Source: Acidobacteriota bacterium (GTDB lineage Bacteria > Acidobacteriota > Vicinamibacteria > Vicinamibacterales > SCN-69-37). From it: a stretch of DNA of 64,000 bases. The DNA lies in assembly GCA_020853395.1 (NCBI GenBank), contig JADYYY010000010.1, forward strand, positions 1 through 64,000. Direction: 5' to 3'. The first letter of the stretch is position 1, and the number at the start of each line of letters is the position of its first letter. Below the pieces are notes generated by a model, which was not told where the DNA came from, did not search any database, and saw nothing but the letters and a program-made list of their open reading frames with translations. Below, piece after piece: positions 9,054-17,615 of the stretch. A program made the position numbers and the translations under genes.

Positions 9054-11150
9054 TCATCCAATCTCGACGAGCCCGAACCGCACGGCCCAGTTCGCGGAGA
9101 CGTCGGCGACCACGCCGTCGCTGCCGTGCTCGTCGAGCCAGGCGGCCGCCTCGCGGCGCGCATCCTCCATGACGCGATGGTCGCGGACGAGGTCGCCCAC
9201 GCGAAGCGTTGGCAGCCCGGACTGCCGCGTCCCGAAGAAGTCGCCAGGGCCGCGCAACGCCAGGTCGCGCTCGGCGATGTCGAAGCCGTCGCCGGTCTCG
9301 ACGAGCGCGTCGAGACGCGCACGGCTCGCCGGCCCGAGCGGGTGCTGATAGAGCAGGACGCAGGTGGACGCGTGGGCCCCGCGTCCGACGCGGCCCCGAA
9401 GCTGGTGGAGCTGCGACAGCCCGAAGCGCTCCGCGTGCTCGATCACCATCATGGTCGCGTTCGGCACGTCCACGCCGACCTCGACGACGGTGGTGGCGAC
9501 GAGCACGTGCACGTCGCCGCGGGCGAACGCGCTCATCACGCGATCCTTCTCGTCCTGCTTCAGGCGGCCGTGCAACAACGCGACGGTTGCGTCGGGAAAC
9601 ACCTCGAGCTGCAGATGGTCGGCCATCGCCGTGGCGGCGCGCAGGTCGACTTTCTCCGATTCCTCCACGAGCGGATAGATCACGTAGACCTGGCGACCTG
9701 CGGCGATCTCCTGCCGCGCCAGGCCGTAGACCTCGTCGCGGCGCGATTCCGGCCGCGCGATCGTTCTCACGGGCTGCCGGCCGGGCGGCCGGCCGCGGAT
9801 CACCGAGACGTCGAGATCGCCGTAGGTCGTGAGCGCGAGCGTGCGCGGGATGGGCGTCGCGGTCATGACGAGCACATCGGGACTCGCGCCCTTGTGGCGC
9901 AGCGTCGCGCGCTGCATGACGCCGAACCGGTGCTGCTCGTCGATGACGACGAGGCCGAGGTCGTGGAACGCCACCGGCTGCTCGGCCAGCGCGTGGGTTC
10001 CGACGACCAGGTGAACCGCGCCGCTCGCCAGCTCCGCGATCACGTCGCGCCGACGCGCCGCGCTGACGCTGCCGGTGAGCAGCGCGACCCGGAAGCGCGA
10101 GGCATCGAGCAGCCGGCGAATCGTGAGGTAGTGTTGATCGGCGAGGATCTCGGTCGGCGCCATGAACGCGACCTGGAACCCGTTCTCCATGGCGACGATG
10201 GCGGCGAGCAGCGCCACGATCGTCTTGCCGGCGCCGACGTCTCCTTGAAGCAGCCGGTTCATGGGAGTCTCGCGCTGCATGTCCGCGACGATCTCGCGCA
10301 GCGCGCGCTTCTGCCCATCGGTCAGCTTGAACGGCAAGGCCCGCCTCGCCGACTCGCGAATGCGATCGTCGACGACGACCGCGCGCGTCTTGCGCTCGGC
10401 GGCATGACGCCGCTTCCTGAGCAGCAACCCGGCCTGGAACAGGAAGAACTCCTCGAAGATCAGCCGCCGCTGCGCGTCGGACGCCCATTGGTTCAGCACC
10501 GTCACGTCGGCGCCGGCCGGCGGAAAGTGAGCCGCCACGATGGCCGACCGCCGGTCGGGCAGATGAAGCCGCGCGCGAATCGCCGGCGGCAGCGGATCGG
10601 GCACGTCCGCCGGCAGATCCGCGAGGACGCGGTGCACGAGCACCCGCTGCATGCGCGGGGTCATCGACCCCGCGCGTTCGTAGACCGGCACGATCCGGCC
10701 GGCGTGCACGGCGTCGTCCTCGCCTTCCGGCGCGCCCGACAGGATCTCGTATTCGGGATTCGTGAGCTGCAGCCCGCCGGTTCCGCGAAACTCGAGCGCG
10801 CCGAAGAGCACCACGCGATCCCCCGGATGGAACACGTCCTTGAGGAACGACTGATTCGGGAACACCGCGCGGACTGCGCCGCTCGCGTCCTTCACGACCA
10901 GCTCGAAGAGCCGGAATCCCGGCCGGCGCGTGGAGCGCGAGCCGGAGCCGAGCACCTCGCCGATCACCGTGGCGGTGCGCCCGGGCTCGAGCGCGGCAAT
11001 CGGCACGACCACCGCGCGGTCCTCGTAGCGGAGCGGAAAGCGGAGCAGCAGGTCTTCGACGGTGATCAGGCCGACACGCTCGAGGTCGGCGGCGCGCCGG
11101 GGCCCGACCCCTTTCAGGAACTGGAGCGGCGTCGAAAGAAACTCGGACAC
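9054..11150 (-). CDS. recG: ATP-dependent DNA helicase RecG
   Basis: Branch-migrating helicase that rescues stalled forks and resolves recombination intermediates. The 698 residues contain an N-terminal helix-hairpin-helix (FLKGVGPRRAADLERVG), an OB-type wedge domain, Walker A in LLQGDVGAGKTIVALL, the DEQH box (VVIDEQHRFGVMQR), MTATPIPRT, and the C-terminal helicase motif VIEHAERFGLSQLHQLRGRVG with the TRQSG segment. Start is GTG 11150, 24 bases after the preceding secreted protein's stop, and the N-terminus aligns with the usual RecG beginning. rsmD follows at once. Confidence 0.97.
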   Translation of the reverse strand: MSEFLSTPLQFLKGVGPRRAADLERVGLITVEDLLLRFPLRYEDRAVVVPIAALEPGRTATVIGEVLGSGSRSTRRPGFRLFELVVKDASGAVRAVFPNQSFLKDVFHPGDRVVLFGALEFRGTGGLQLTNPEYEILSGAPEGEDDAVHAGRIVPVYERAGSMTPRMQRVLVHRVLADLPADVPDPLPPAIRARLHLPDRRSAIVAAHFPPAGADVTVLNQWASDAQRRLIFEEFFLFQAGLLLRKRRHAAERKTRAVVVDDRIRESARRALPFKLTDGQKRALREIVADMQRETPMNRLLQGDVGAGKTIVALLAAIVAMENGFQVAFMAPTEILADQHYLTIRRLLDASRFRVALLTGSVSAARRRDVIAELASGAVHLVVGTHALAEQPVAFHDLGLVVIDEQHRFGVMQRATLRHKGASPDVLVMTATPIPRTLALTTYGDLDVSVIRGRPPGRQPVRTIARPESRRDEVYGLARQEIAAGRQVYVIYPLVEESEKVDLRAATAMADHLQLEVFPDATVALLHGRLKQDEKDRVMSAFARGDVHVLVATTVVEVGVDVPNATMMVIEHAERFGLSQLHQLRGRVGRGAHASTCVLLYQHPLGPASRARLDALVETGDGFDIAERDLALRGPGDFFGTRQSGLPTLRVGDLVRDHRVMEDARREAAAWLDEHGSDGVVADVSANWAVRFGLVEIG

Positions 11151-11174
11151 GGGAGCGGCGGGCCGACGCCCGCG

Positions 11175-11780
11175 CTACGGTTGTACCACGATGGCTTGGC
11201 CGGGGGTGATCTCCACGGACTGGATGTTCGCCGGCAGATCGAACGGCTTGTCGATGTCGAATCCGTCCGGCGACTCCGGCGTGCGCGTGTAGTAGCTGAT
11301 CAACTGCTGGAGCACCGTCTTCGGAATCGTGACGCCGCTGATGGTGGCGGTCTCGAGCTGGAGCACGCCGCGGCCGTTCGAGGCACGCACGGTGCCGGCC
11401 GCGGTCACGGGCGCCTTGCCGCTCAGCCACGCGAGCGGATCGAAGAAGCTGCGGTTCTGCGGCTTGAGCGCGGCGTCGAGATCGAGGACGGCTTTCGCGC
11501 GCACACGGCCGCCGTCGCCGATCTGCAACTCGGGCTCGAGGACACCGGCGGGCAGAAACGTCCGCCCGTTGAGCTTGAAGTAGGCGTTGACCTCACGGTC
11601 GGTGAGGACGGTCCGGAACGTGGGCGTCGTCTGCCTGGGCTTGGCGGCAGCGCGCTGGTTGATCGCCGCGACCTTCTTCTGGAGGCTCGCGGCATCGCGC
11701 ACGAGGGCGGCATCCTGCGCGGCGACCGACGCGCCGGCGACGAGGACGACGGCGAGCACGCTCAGACGAACCCTGCGCAC
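11175..11780 (-). CDS. Exported protein of unknown function
   Basis: About 201 residues from GTG 11780; a GTG at 11798 or the ATG at 11846 would lengthen it, and the ATG would overlap the upstream kinase. The N-terminus VRRVRLSVLAVVLVAGASVAAQ reads as a cleavable signal peptide. The mature part has a short helical stretch (DAASLQKKVAAINQRAAAK), a DREVNAYFKLNGRTFLP segment and alternating beta strands, ending in ITPGQAIVVQP. I recognise no catalytic motif. The pattern is that of a small periplasmic lipid-binding-like beta protein, but that is only an impression. It lies between pfkB and recG in one direction. Confidence 0.7.
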   Translation of the reverse strand: MRRVRLSVLAVVLVAGASVAAQDAALVRDAASLQKKVAAINQRAAAKPRQTTPTFRTVLTDREVNAYFKLNGRTFLPAGVLEPELQIGDGGRVRAKAVLDLDAALKPQNRSFFDPLAWLSGKAPVTAAGTVRASNGRGVLQLETATISGVTIPKTVLQQLISYYTRTPESPDGFDIDKPFDLPANIQSVEITPGQAIVVQP

Positions 11781-11820
11781 GATCCAATAGTACGACACCG
11801 CGCGAGGTGTCCGACGCCGG

Positions 11821-12777
11821 CTACTTCGGCTCGCGGCCTCTCGCATGGGCGACGAGACGGTCGACGTCCGGCCGCCGTGGCAGGCCGGTTTGCGCCCCGA
11901 CGGCCTGGCAGTTGAGAGCCGCCGTCGCGTTCGCCTGCTCGAGGATGGTCTCGAGGTCCGGCGCGTCGGCCAGACGGATCCACGCGCTGACGAACCCGGC
12001 CCGGAACGCGTCGCCCGCGCCGGTCGTGTCGACGACGTCCACCTGGAACCCCGGCGTGCGGATCTCGCGGCCGTTGGCCAGTGCCAGCGACCCCTCGGCG
12101 CCGAGCGTCACAATCGTCGCGGCCGGCTGGAACTCGCGATCGAGCGCCGCCAGCCCAGCGCCCGGCGACGCCGTGCTGGTCCAGCTCTCCAGGAACGCGC
12201 GTGGGACGACGATGACGGCAATCTCGCGCAGGAGCTCGGCGGCGGCGAGGCTCACGCGGTCCACGTCGACGACGGTCGGCACGCCTCGCTCGCGCGCGAG
12301 CCGGGCGATCGCCGTCGACGTCGCGAGGTCGGTCGCATCCAGCATGAGGATGCGGCCGGCGAGCACGGCCTCGACCGGCATCGCACCGCGATCGACCGCG
12401 AGCGCCGGATCGCGAAATTCGTGCACCGTGCGATCGCCGGTGTCCGAGTCGACGAGCACGACGGCCACGCGGCTGCGGGCGTCGCGCTCGAGCGCCACGA
12501 GGTCCACGCCTTCGCGATCGAGCGCCCGCCGCACCGTGGCGCCCCACTCGTCGCGCCCGAAGACGCCGACGTAGCGCGCGCGCAGCCCTTGCCGCGCACA
12601 GGCGACCGCCGCGGTCGTCGCCTGCCCGCCCACGAGCAGCTCGAAGCGCGTGAGCGTCGTCTTGTCCACGCCGGCGGGCGGGCGCGACCCCGTGCCGACG
12701 AAGTCCAGGCTGTTCTCTCCGAAGGCCACGACGTCGAATCGACGGGCGGCGGAAGGCAGTCGAGGGGGCCAGCGCAT
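11821..12777 (-). CDS. PfkB-family carbohydrate or nucleoside kinase
   Basis: A 318-residue ribokinase-fold kinase. Seen: FGENSLDFVGTG near the N-terminus, the first PfkB signature region FELLVGGQATTAAVACARQG, and the second signature VVDTTGAGDAFRAGFVSAW, with the catalytic Asp in DTTGAGD and the anion hole from GAGD. The substrate (ribose, fructose, an aminosugar or a nucleoside) cannot be assigned. ATG 12777 gives an N-terminus RRFDVVAFGE like other family members. It is divergent from lexA, with a 102-base gap, and leads the minus-strand unit towards recG. Confidence 0.85.
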   Translation of the reverse strand: MRWPPRLPSAARRFDVVAFGENSLDFVGTGSRPPAGVDKTTLTRFELLVGGQATTAAVACARQGLRARYVGVFGRDEWGATVRRALDREGVDLVALERDARSRVAVVLVDSDTGDRTVHEFRDPALAVDRGAMPVEAVLAGRILMLDATDLATSTAIARLARERGVPTVVDVDRVSLAAAELLREIAVIVVPRAFLESWTSTASPGAGLAALDREFQPAATIVTLGAEGSLALANGREIRTPGFQVDVVDTTGAGDAFRAGFVSAWIRLADAPDLETILEQANATAALNCQAVGAQTGLPRRPDVDRLVAHARGREPK

Positions 12778-12817
12778 GCGTTGGGCGACTATCTTGTCCC
12801 ATTCCGGACCCGCCTGC

Positions 12818-12846
12818 TTGATATTCGCCTTTTCTTTGCGTATAGT
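12818..12846 (+). promoter_or_regulatory. Predicted sigma-70 promoter of lexA
   Basis: TTGATA (12818-12823) and TATAGT (12841-12846) are separated by exactly 17 bases, one of the best promoter matches in the window. Transcription should start near 12853, giving a leader of about 27 nt that contains GGAG six bases before the lexA ATG. Confidence 0.75.
12822..12844. promoter_or_regulatory. Imperfect inverted repeat in the lexA promoter (candidate LexA operator)
   Basis: TATTCGC (12822-12828) and GCGTATA (12838-12844) form an inverted repeat with one mismatched pair and a nine-base spacer, lying across the promoter spacer and -10 box. LexA represses its own gene in most bacteria, and operators differ between phyla, so this is a plausible but unproven LexA site. 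Confidence 0.35.
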
Positions 12847-12879
12847 CCCCGCGACCTTCCTTCGGCGCGGGAGCCCCGA

Positions 12880-13485
12880 ATGCAGCCACTGACCAAACGC
12901 CAGCGGGAAATTCTGGACTACCTCGAAGAGTTCATCCACCAGCACGGCTACGCGCCGAGCCTCGAGGAGATCGGCGCGCGATTCAACCTCTCGTCGCTTG
13001 CGACCGTCCACAAGCACCTCACGAACCTCCAGGAGAAAGGCTTCATCCGCCGGTCCTGGAATCGCAGCCGATCGGTGGAGCTCTTGTCGGCCCCTGCAGC
13101 GCATCGCGCGCTCGAGCTGCCGCTGCTCGGGTACGTCGCGGCCGGCATGCCGGTCGAAGCGGTCGCCACGGCGGAGACGATTGCCGTGCCGGAGGATCTC
13201 GTCGGCAAGCGCGAGAGCTACGTGCTGCGCGTGCGCGGCGAGTCGATGATCGACGAGCACATCCGCGACGGGGACTTCGTCATCGTCGAGGATCGCAAGA
13301 CGGCCGACAACGGCGAGATGGTCATCGCGCTCGTGCGCGGCACCGACGTCACCCTGAAGAAGTTCTACCGCGACAACGGCCGCATCCGGCTGCAGCCGGC
13401 GAACCCGGCGATGCAGCCCCTCTACTTCGACGCGGCCGACGTCCAGGTGCAGGGCGTCGTCGTCGGCATCATGCGAAAATACTGA
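12880..13485 (+). CDS. lexA: LexA repressor (SOS regulator, S24 family)
   Basis: SOS repressor that cleaves itself when RecA filaments form. In 201 residues: a winged-helix DNA-binding domain (TKRQREILDYLEEFIHQHG, then IGARFNLSSLATVHKHLTNL), the cleavage bond Ala88-Gly89 in YVAAGMPVEA, catalytic Ser122 in RGESMIDEHI and catalytic Lys160 in VTLKKFYR. All autoproteolysis elements are present, so it should be functional. GGAG sits six bases upstream of the ATG and a strong promoter lies further upstream. nth and ku also occur in this window. Confidence 0.97.
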   Translation: MQPLTKRQREILDYLEEFIHQHGYAPSLEEIGARFNLSSLATVHKHLTNLQEKGFIRRSWNRSRSVELLSAPAAHRALELPLLGYVAAGMPVEAVATAETIAVPEDLVGKRESYVLRVRGESMIDEHIRDGDFVIVEDRKTADNGEMVIALVRGTDVTLKKFYRDNGRIRLQPANPAMQPLYFDAADVQVQGVVVGIMRKY

Positions 13486-13488
13486 GCG

Positions 13489-13812
13489 ATGTCGAAACCC
13501 ATCAACTTCACGATCGTGCCGGACGAGCCGGCCGATCCCGTGCAGGGGCGCCGCGAGTACGCCAACTTCTGCGCCGTCGCCCACACGCCGTTCGATCTGA
13601 CGTTGACCTTCTGCGACGTCCGGCCGCTGTCGGAGCGGGATCTGAAGTCCGCCGAAGCCTCGCAGACCGTCCGCGTTCCGGTGGTCGCGCGTGTCGCGCT
13701 GCCGTTCAACGTCGTGCCCGGCCTGATCGCCGCGCTCCAGGAGCAGATGCGCGCGCTCCAGGACGCCCAGGCGCAGGAGCCGTCGAGCTGGCCCAAGGGC
13801 CCGCTGCACTGA
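13489..13812 (+). CDS. DUF3467 family protein
   Basis: A 107-residue conserved protein of unknown function. EYANFCAVAHTPFDLTLTFCDVRPL and the later VARVALPFNVVPGLIAALQEQ are typical of DUF3467, a small soluble family found widely in bacteria. The C-terminus is a Gln/Ala-rich helix. It begins three bases after the lexA stop and is followed after 11 bases by nth, so it probably shares the lexA transcript. No signal peptide or membrane segment. Confidence 0.85.
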   Translation: MSKPINFTIVPDEPADPVQGRREYANFCAVAHTPFDLTLTFCDVRPLSERDLKSAEASQTVRVPVVARVALPFNVVPGLIAALQEQMRALQDAQAQEPSSWPKGPLH

Positions 13813-13823
13813 GCGTCGCCTCG

Positions 13824-14531
13824 ATGCCTCGCGCCACACGGGCGCCCGCCGCGCCGGCCCGCGATCTGGCCGTCCGAGTCTTCGACCGGCTCGACGCCCA
13901 GCATCCGAACGCCACGACGGAGCTGCACTACCGAACGCCGTTCGAGCTGCTCGTGGCGACGATCCTCTCCGCCCAGTCGACCGACGCCGGCGTCAATACG
14001 GTCACGCCGGCGCTGTTCGAGAAGTACCCGGACGCCACGCGGCTCGCGCAGGCGACGTCGGCCGAGCTCGAGCCCCTGATTCACGCCACCGGCTTCTTCC
14101 GGATGAAAGCGAAAGCGCTCATCGGCATGGCCCGAGGGCTCGTCGAGAAACACCACGGCGACGTCCCGGCGTCGATGGATGCGCTGGTCGAGCTGCCCGG
14201 CGTGGGCCGCAAGACCGCCAACGTGGTCCTCGGGCACGCGCTGGGCGTGCCCGGCCTGCCGGTGGACCGGCACGTGCTGCGCGTGTCGAACCGCATCGGC
14301 CTCGTCGCGAGCGAGGATCCGGTGAAAGTCGAACAGGCCCTGTGCGCGCTGCTGCCGCCCGATCGCTGGACGCGCGCCTCCGATGTGTTGATCCTGCACG
14401 GCCGCCGCGTCTGCCGGCCGACACCGCTCTGCGATCGCTGCCTCGTGCGAGACGACTGCCGGTACTATCGGACGCTCGGCGCGAAGCGCGCGCCGCGCGC
14501 GGTGGCCGCCGGCCGGCGCCGGACGCGATGA
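13824..14531 (+). CDS. nth: Endonuclease III (DNA glycosylase / AP lyase)
   Basis: Base-excision repair glycosylase for oxidised pyrimidines. In 235 residues: TPFELLVATILSAQSTDAGVN, the helix-hairpin-helix LVELPGVGRKTANVVLG with the catalytic Lys, and PGLPVDRHVLRVSNRIGL with the catalytic Asp. The C-terminal iron-sulfur ligands are CRPTPLCDRCLVRDDC, giving C-x5-C-x2-C-x5-C where the E. coli enzyme has x6 in the first gap. The 4Fe-4S cluster should still form. It sits in the lexA unit, and its stop overlaps the next ATG by four bases. Confidence 0.95.
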   Translation: MPRATRAPAAPARDLAVRVFDRLDAQHPNATTELHYRTPFELLVATILSAQSTDAGVNTVTPALFEKYPDATRLAQATSAELEPLIHATGFFRMKAKALIGMARGLVEKHHGDVPASMDALVELPGVGRKTANVVLGHALGVPGLPVDRHVLRVSNRIGLVASEDPVKVEQALCALLPPDRWTRASDVLILHGRRVCRPTPLCDRCLVRDDCRYYRTLGAKRAPRAVAAGRRRTR

Positions 14532-14926
14532 CGCGCGCGCGGTTCCAGGCTCTCGTGGACGAGGCGCTCGCCTCGATTCCGAAGCGATTTCGCGACGCCC
14601 TTCAGAACATCGCCATCGTCGTCGAGGACGAGCCGACGGCGGTGCAGCTCGCCGAGGTCGGCCTCGAGCCGCCCGACACGCTGCTCGGGTTGTACGAAGG
14701 CACGCCGCTCACCGAACGCGCGTGGGCGCACGGCAACACGCTTCCCGACAAGGTGACGCTCTTCCAGCGTTCCATCGAGGACGCCTCCGACGACGAGGAC
14801 GACGTCGTCGTCGCGATCGGCGAGACGCTGATCCACGAGATCGGCCACTACTTCGGCCTGTCGGAACAGGAGATCGAGGAGATCGAAGAGCAGTACTGGC
14901 GAGGCGACGCCGACGACGATGCGTGA
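14528..14926 (+). CDS. Small zincin-like metallopeptidase family protein
   Basis: A 132-residue protein of the Zincin_1 / DUF1025 type. The metal-binding helix is GETLIHEIGHYFGLSEQEIEEIE, an HExxH motif with a downstream glycine and acidic residues, close to the C-terminus. Before it come ALQNIAIVVEDEPT and PDKVTLFQRSIEDASDDEDD, which match the usual layout. The physiological substrate of the family is unknown and peptidase activity is not established here. It is translationally coupled to nth (ATGA) and overlaps rsmA by eight bases. Confidence 0.85.
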   Translation: MTRARFQALVDEALASIPKRFRDALQNIAIVVEDEPTAVQLAEVGLEPPDTLLGLYEGTPLTERAWAHGNTLPDKVTLFQRSIEDASDDEDDVVVAIGETLIHEIGHYFGLSEQEIEEIEEQYWRGDADDDA

Positions 14927-15776
14927 CGCTCCCCGACGGCCGATCAAGCGGCTCGGGCAGCATTTCCTCTCGCCGGCCTGGGCCGCCAAGGTCGTGGACG
15001 CGATCGCGCCGCAGCCGGGCGACGTGTTCCTGGAGATCGGCTCCGGCACCGGCGCGCTGACGCGTCCGCTCGCGGCGCGCGGCGTGCCGATCGTCGCGAT
15101 CGAGATCGACAAGCGCCTCGCGAGCGACCTCGCCCGCGACGCACCGCCGAACGTCACGGTCTGGTCGGGCGACATCCTCGAGATGAACGTGGTCCCGCTC
15201 CTGCTCGGGCTGCGGCCGCAGCGCCCGCCAGGCGCGCCGACGGTCGACGGCCCTGGCCCCCGCTTTCGCATCGCTGGCAACCTGCCGTACTACATCGCGT
15301 CGCCCATCCTCTTCAGGCTCGTGGATCTGTACCGGGAGCACCGCCTGTTTCACGATGCGACGGTCATGGTGCAGCGCGAAGTCGCCGATCGGCTGCTCGC
15401 GCGGCCCCGCTCGAAAGACTACGGTGTGCTGACGATTCTCCTGTCGCTGCACAGCCGGATCACCAGGCTGCTCGATCTGCCGCCCGGCGCGTTCACTCCC
15501 GCACCGAAGGTGCGCTCGTCGGTCGTGCGGCTGGAGTTCGGCCCTCCGTCCGTCCGGATCGTGAACGAGCGGATGTTCGAGCAGGTCGTGAAGGCGATGT
15601 TCTCCAAGCGGCGGAAGACGCTGGCCAACGCGCTGAAGGCGTGCTCGCCGACGGCACCGGCCGCGCTGGCGCAGGCGGGCGTGGACCCGCGGCGGCGAGC
15701 CGAGACGCTGTCGCTCGACGAAATCGCGAGGATCGTCGAGGCCATCGCTGTGGCCGGGCGCCCGCCCGTGCTATAG
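14919..15776 (+). CDS. rsmA: 16S rRNA (adenine1518/1519-N6)-dimethyltransferase RsmA (KsgA)
   Basis: Dimethylates two adjacent adenines near the 3' end of 16S rRNA late in small-subunit assembly. The 285 residues start RPIKRLGQHFLSPAWAAKVV, then have the SAM motif VFLEIGSGTGALTRPLA, VAIEIDKRLASDL, and the catalytic NLPYYIASPILF motif. The C-terminal helical domain contains AMFSKRRKTLANALK. An insertion of about 15 residues (RPQRPPGAPTVDGPGPR) precedes the NLPYY strand. The start overlaps the zincin gene by eight bases. Confidence 0.96.
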   Translation: MRDAPRRPIKRLGQHFLSPAWAAKVVDAIAPQPGDVFLEIGSGTGALTRPLAARGVPIVAIEIDKRLASDLARDAPPNVTVWSGDILEMNVVPLLLGLRPQRPPGAPTVDGPGPRFRIAGNLPYYIASPILFRLVDLYREHRLFHDATVMVQREVADRLLARPRSKDYGVLTILLSLHSRITRLLDLPPGAFTPAPKVRSSVVRLEFGPPSVRIVNERMFEQVVKAMFSKRRKTLANALKACSPTAPAALAQAGVDPRRRAETLSLDEIARIVEAIAVAGRPPVL

Positions 15777-15842
15777 TTTCCGCGGTTTTCCCGCCTGTTC
15801 CGGGGTCCCTCCCAGCGGCCCTTTGCAGCCGGAACCAGTGGT

Positions 15843-15865
15843 CCATGGTGTGTCTCACGCCATGG
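15843..15865 (+). promoter_or_regulatory. Hairpin in the rnj leader
   Basis: CCATGGTGTG and CACGCCATGG, separated by TCT, form a 10-bp stem with one G-U pair, 70 bases before the rnj ATG. There is no T-run, so it is not an intrinsic terminator. A TATAGT at 15772-15777, overlapping the rsmA stop, could be a -10 box placing this hairpin in the 5' leader. RNase leaders are often autoregulated by cleavage; that role here is inference. Confidence 0.35.
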
Positions 15866-15935
15866 GTGCCGGTGCGTCGTGCGCGCGGTTCGCGGGCACG
15901 TGCGCCGTGGTCCGGAAAGAAGGGTGTCGTACTCG

Positions 15936-17609
15936 ATGACGAACGACGCGGCGTCCGCGCCGCCGGTTGATCTCGTGCCGCTTGGCGGGCTCGGCGAGTT
16001 CGGCATGAACATGCTGCTCGTCGCGCACGGCGACGTCGCGTTCATCGTCGACGCTGGCGTCATGTTCCCCGGCCCCGAGCTGTTCGGCGTCGACCTCGTC
16101 ATCCCGGATCTGTCCGTCCTGGCTCCGTACCGCGGGCGCCTTCGCGCGCTCGTGCTGACGCACGGCCACGAAGATCACATCGGCGCGGTCGCGCACGTCC
16201 TGCCCTATCTGGACGGGCCGGTCTACGGGTCGAAGTTCACGCTGGCGCTCGTCGAGCCCAAGCTGCAGGAACGGGGCATCGACGCGGCCGACCGGCTGGT
16301 GGCGGTCGGCCCGCGCGACCGCATCGCGATCGGCCCCATCACGATCGAGTTCCTCCGCGTCACGCACAGCGTGCCCGACTGCCTGGCGCTCGCAATCCAC
16401 ACGCCGGCGGGCACGATCGTGCACACGGGCGACTTCAAGATCGACCAGACGCCCATCGACGGCGCGGCCTTCGACTTCCATCGCTTCGCCGAGCTCGGCG
16501 CGAGCGGCGTGCTCGCCCTCTTGTCGGACAGCACGAACGCCGACCGCCCGGGCTTCACCGGCTCCGAACGCGAGGTCATCGACGGGTTCGAGGAGGTCTT
16601 CAGCAGCGCCCCCGGCAAGATCGTCGTGACGTCGTTCGCGACGAGCGTCTACCGGATGCAGTTGCTCGTCGATCTGGCCGAGCAGTTCGACCGCAAAGTC
16701 GCGTTCGTGGGGCGCGGCATGCAGCAGACGTCCCAGATCGCGGAGCGGCTCGGTTATCTGACGATCCCCGGTGGGCTCCAGATTCGGGATGCCGACGTGC
16801 GCGACTACCCTGCCGAGGACGTGCTCTGCCTCTGCACCGGGTCGCAGGGCGAGCCGCTGGCCGCCCTGCCGCGGATCGCGATCGACGACCACCGGTACGT
16901 CAGCCTGGGCACCGACGACGTCGTGGTGTTTTCGGCGCGCGTGATTCCTGGCAACGAGAAGGCGGTCGGCCGCGTCATGAACCACGTCGCCCGGCGCGGG
17001 GCCGACATCGTCTTCGACGGCCAGAAGCACGTCCACGTCTCTGGGCACGGAAGCCAGGAGGAGCTGAAGCTGATGCTGTCCCTGGTGAAGCCGAAATTCT
17101 TCGTGCCGATACACGGAGAGTACCGGCAGCTTGCCCGTCACGCGCGCATGGCGACGCTCGTCTCGCCCGCCACGTCCGTCGTCATGGCCGAGGACGGCGA
17201 GGTGCTGCGGCTCGACGCCGGGAGCCTGCAGGTCGCCGACCGGGTGGCGGCCGGCCGCGTGCTCATCGACGGCACGCGGACGGGCGAGATCATGGACGAC
17301 GTGTTGCGCGACCGAAAGCACCTGGCGAGCGACGGTCTCGTGGTGTCGGTGGTGGCGATCAACGGCCAGACCGGCGCGCTCGAGCAGACGCCCGAGATCA
17401 TCACGCGCGGGCTGGCCATCGATCCGAGACACGAGGCCATGCTGCGCGAGGCGCCGGCTCTCGTCGCGCGCGCGATCGAGAGCGCTCCGCGCGAGGAGCG
17501 GACCGATCCGGGGCTCGTGACCGAGCGGCTCCGGCAGGAGCTGCAGCGGCTGTTCCGCAAGCGCGCCGGCCGCCGGCCGCTCGTGCTGCCCGTCGTGATG
17601 GAGGTCTGA
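15936..17609 (+). CDS. rnj: Ribonuclease J
   Basis: Metallo-beta-lactamase-fold RNase with 5'-3' exonuclease and endonuclease activity in mRNA decay and rRNA processing. From ATG 15936 it is 557 residues, normal for the family. Seen: VDLVPLGGLGEFGMNMLLV, the metal site LVLTHGHEDHIGAV, IVHTGDFKIDQTP, the beta-CASP region (ALLSDSTNADRPGFTGSERE) and VHVSGHGSQEELKLML with later ligands in FFVPIHGEYRQL. AAGAAGG lies about 12 bases before the ATG; an in-frame start at 15879 is less likely. A 159-base gap with a hairpin separates it from rsmA. ftsK follows after six bases. Confidence 0.96.
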   Translation: MTNDAASAPPVDLVPLGGLGEFGMNMLLVAHGDVAFIVDAGVMFPGPELFGVDLVIPDLSVLAPYRGRLRALVLTHGHEDHIGAVAHVLPYLDGPVYGSKFTLALVEPKLQERGIDAADRLVAVGPRDRIAIGPITIEFLRVTHSVPDCLALAIHTPAGTIVHTGDFKIDQTPIDGAAFDFHRFAELGASGVLALLSDSTNADRPGFTGSEREVIDGFEEVFSSAPGKIVVTSFATSVYRMQLLVDLAEQFDRKVAFVGRGMQQTSQIAERLGYLTIPGGLQIRDADVRDYPAEDVLCLCTGSQGEPLAALPRIAIDDHRYVSLGTDDVVVFSARVIPGNEKAVGRVMNHVARRGADIVFDGQKHVHVSGHGSQEELKLMLSLVKPKFFVPIHGEYRQLARHARMATLVSPATSVVMAEDGEVLRLDAGSLQVADRVAAGRVLIDGTRTGEIMDDVLRDRKHLASDGLVVSVVAINGQTGALEQTPEIITRGLAIDPRHEAMLREAPALVARAIESAPREERTDPGLVTERLRQELQRLFRKRAGRRPLVLPVVMEV

Positions 17610-17615
17610 GACGTC

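Noticed and set aside
13422-14399. Long minus-strand frames opposite lexA, nth and neighbours
   Set aside because: They are Arg/Ala/His-rich frames typical of high-GC antisense strands and the plus-strand genes have clear catalytic motifs.
15879-15935. Upstream extension of RNase J to 15879
   Set aside because: The added residues are Arg-rich and unlike family N-termini; ATG 15936 gives the expected length.
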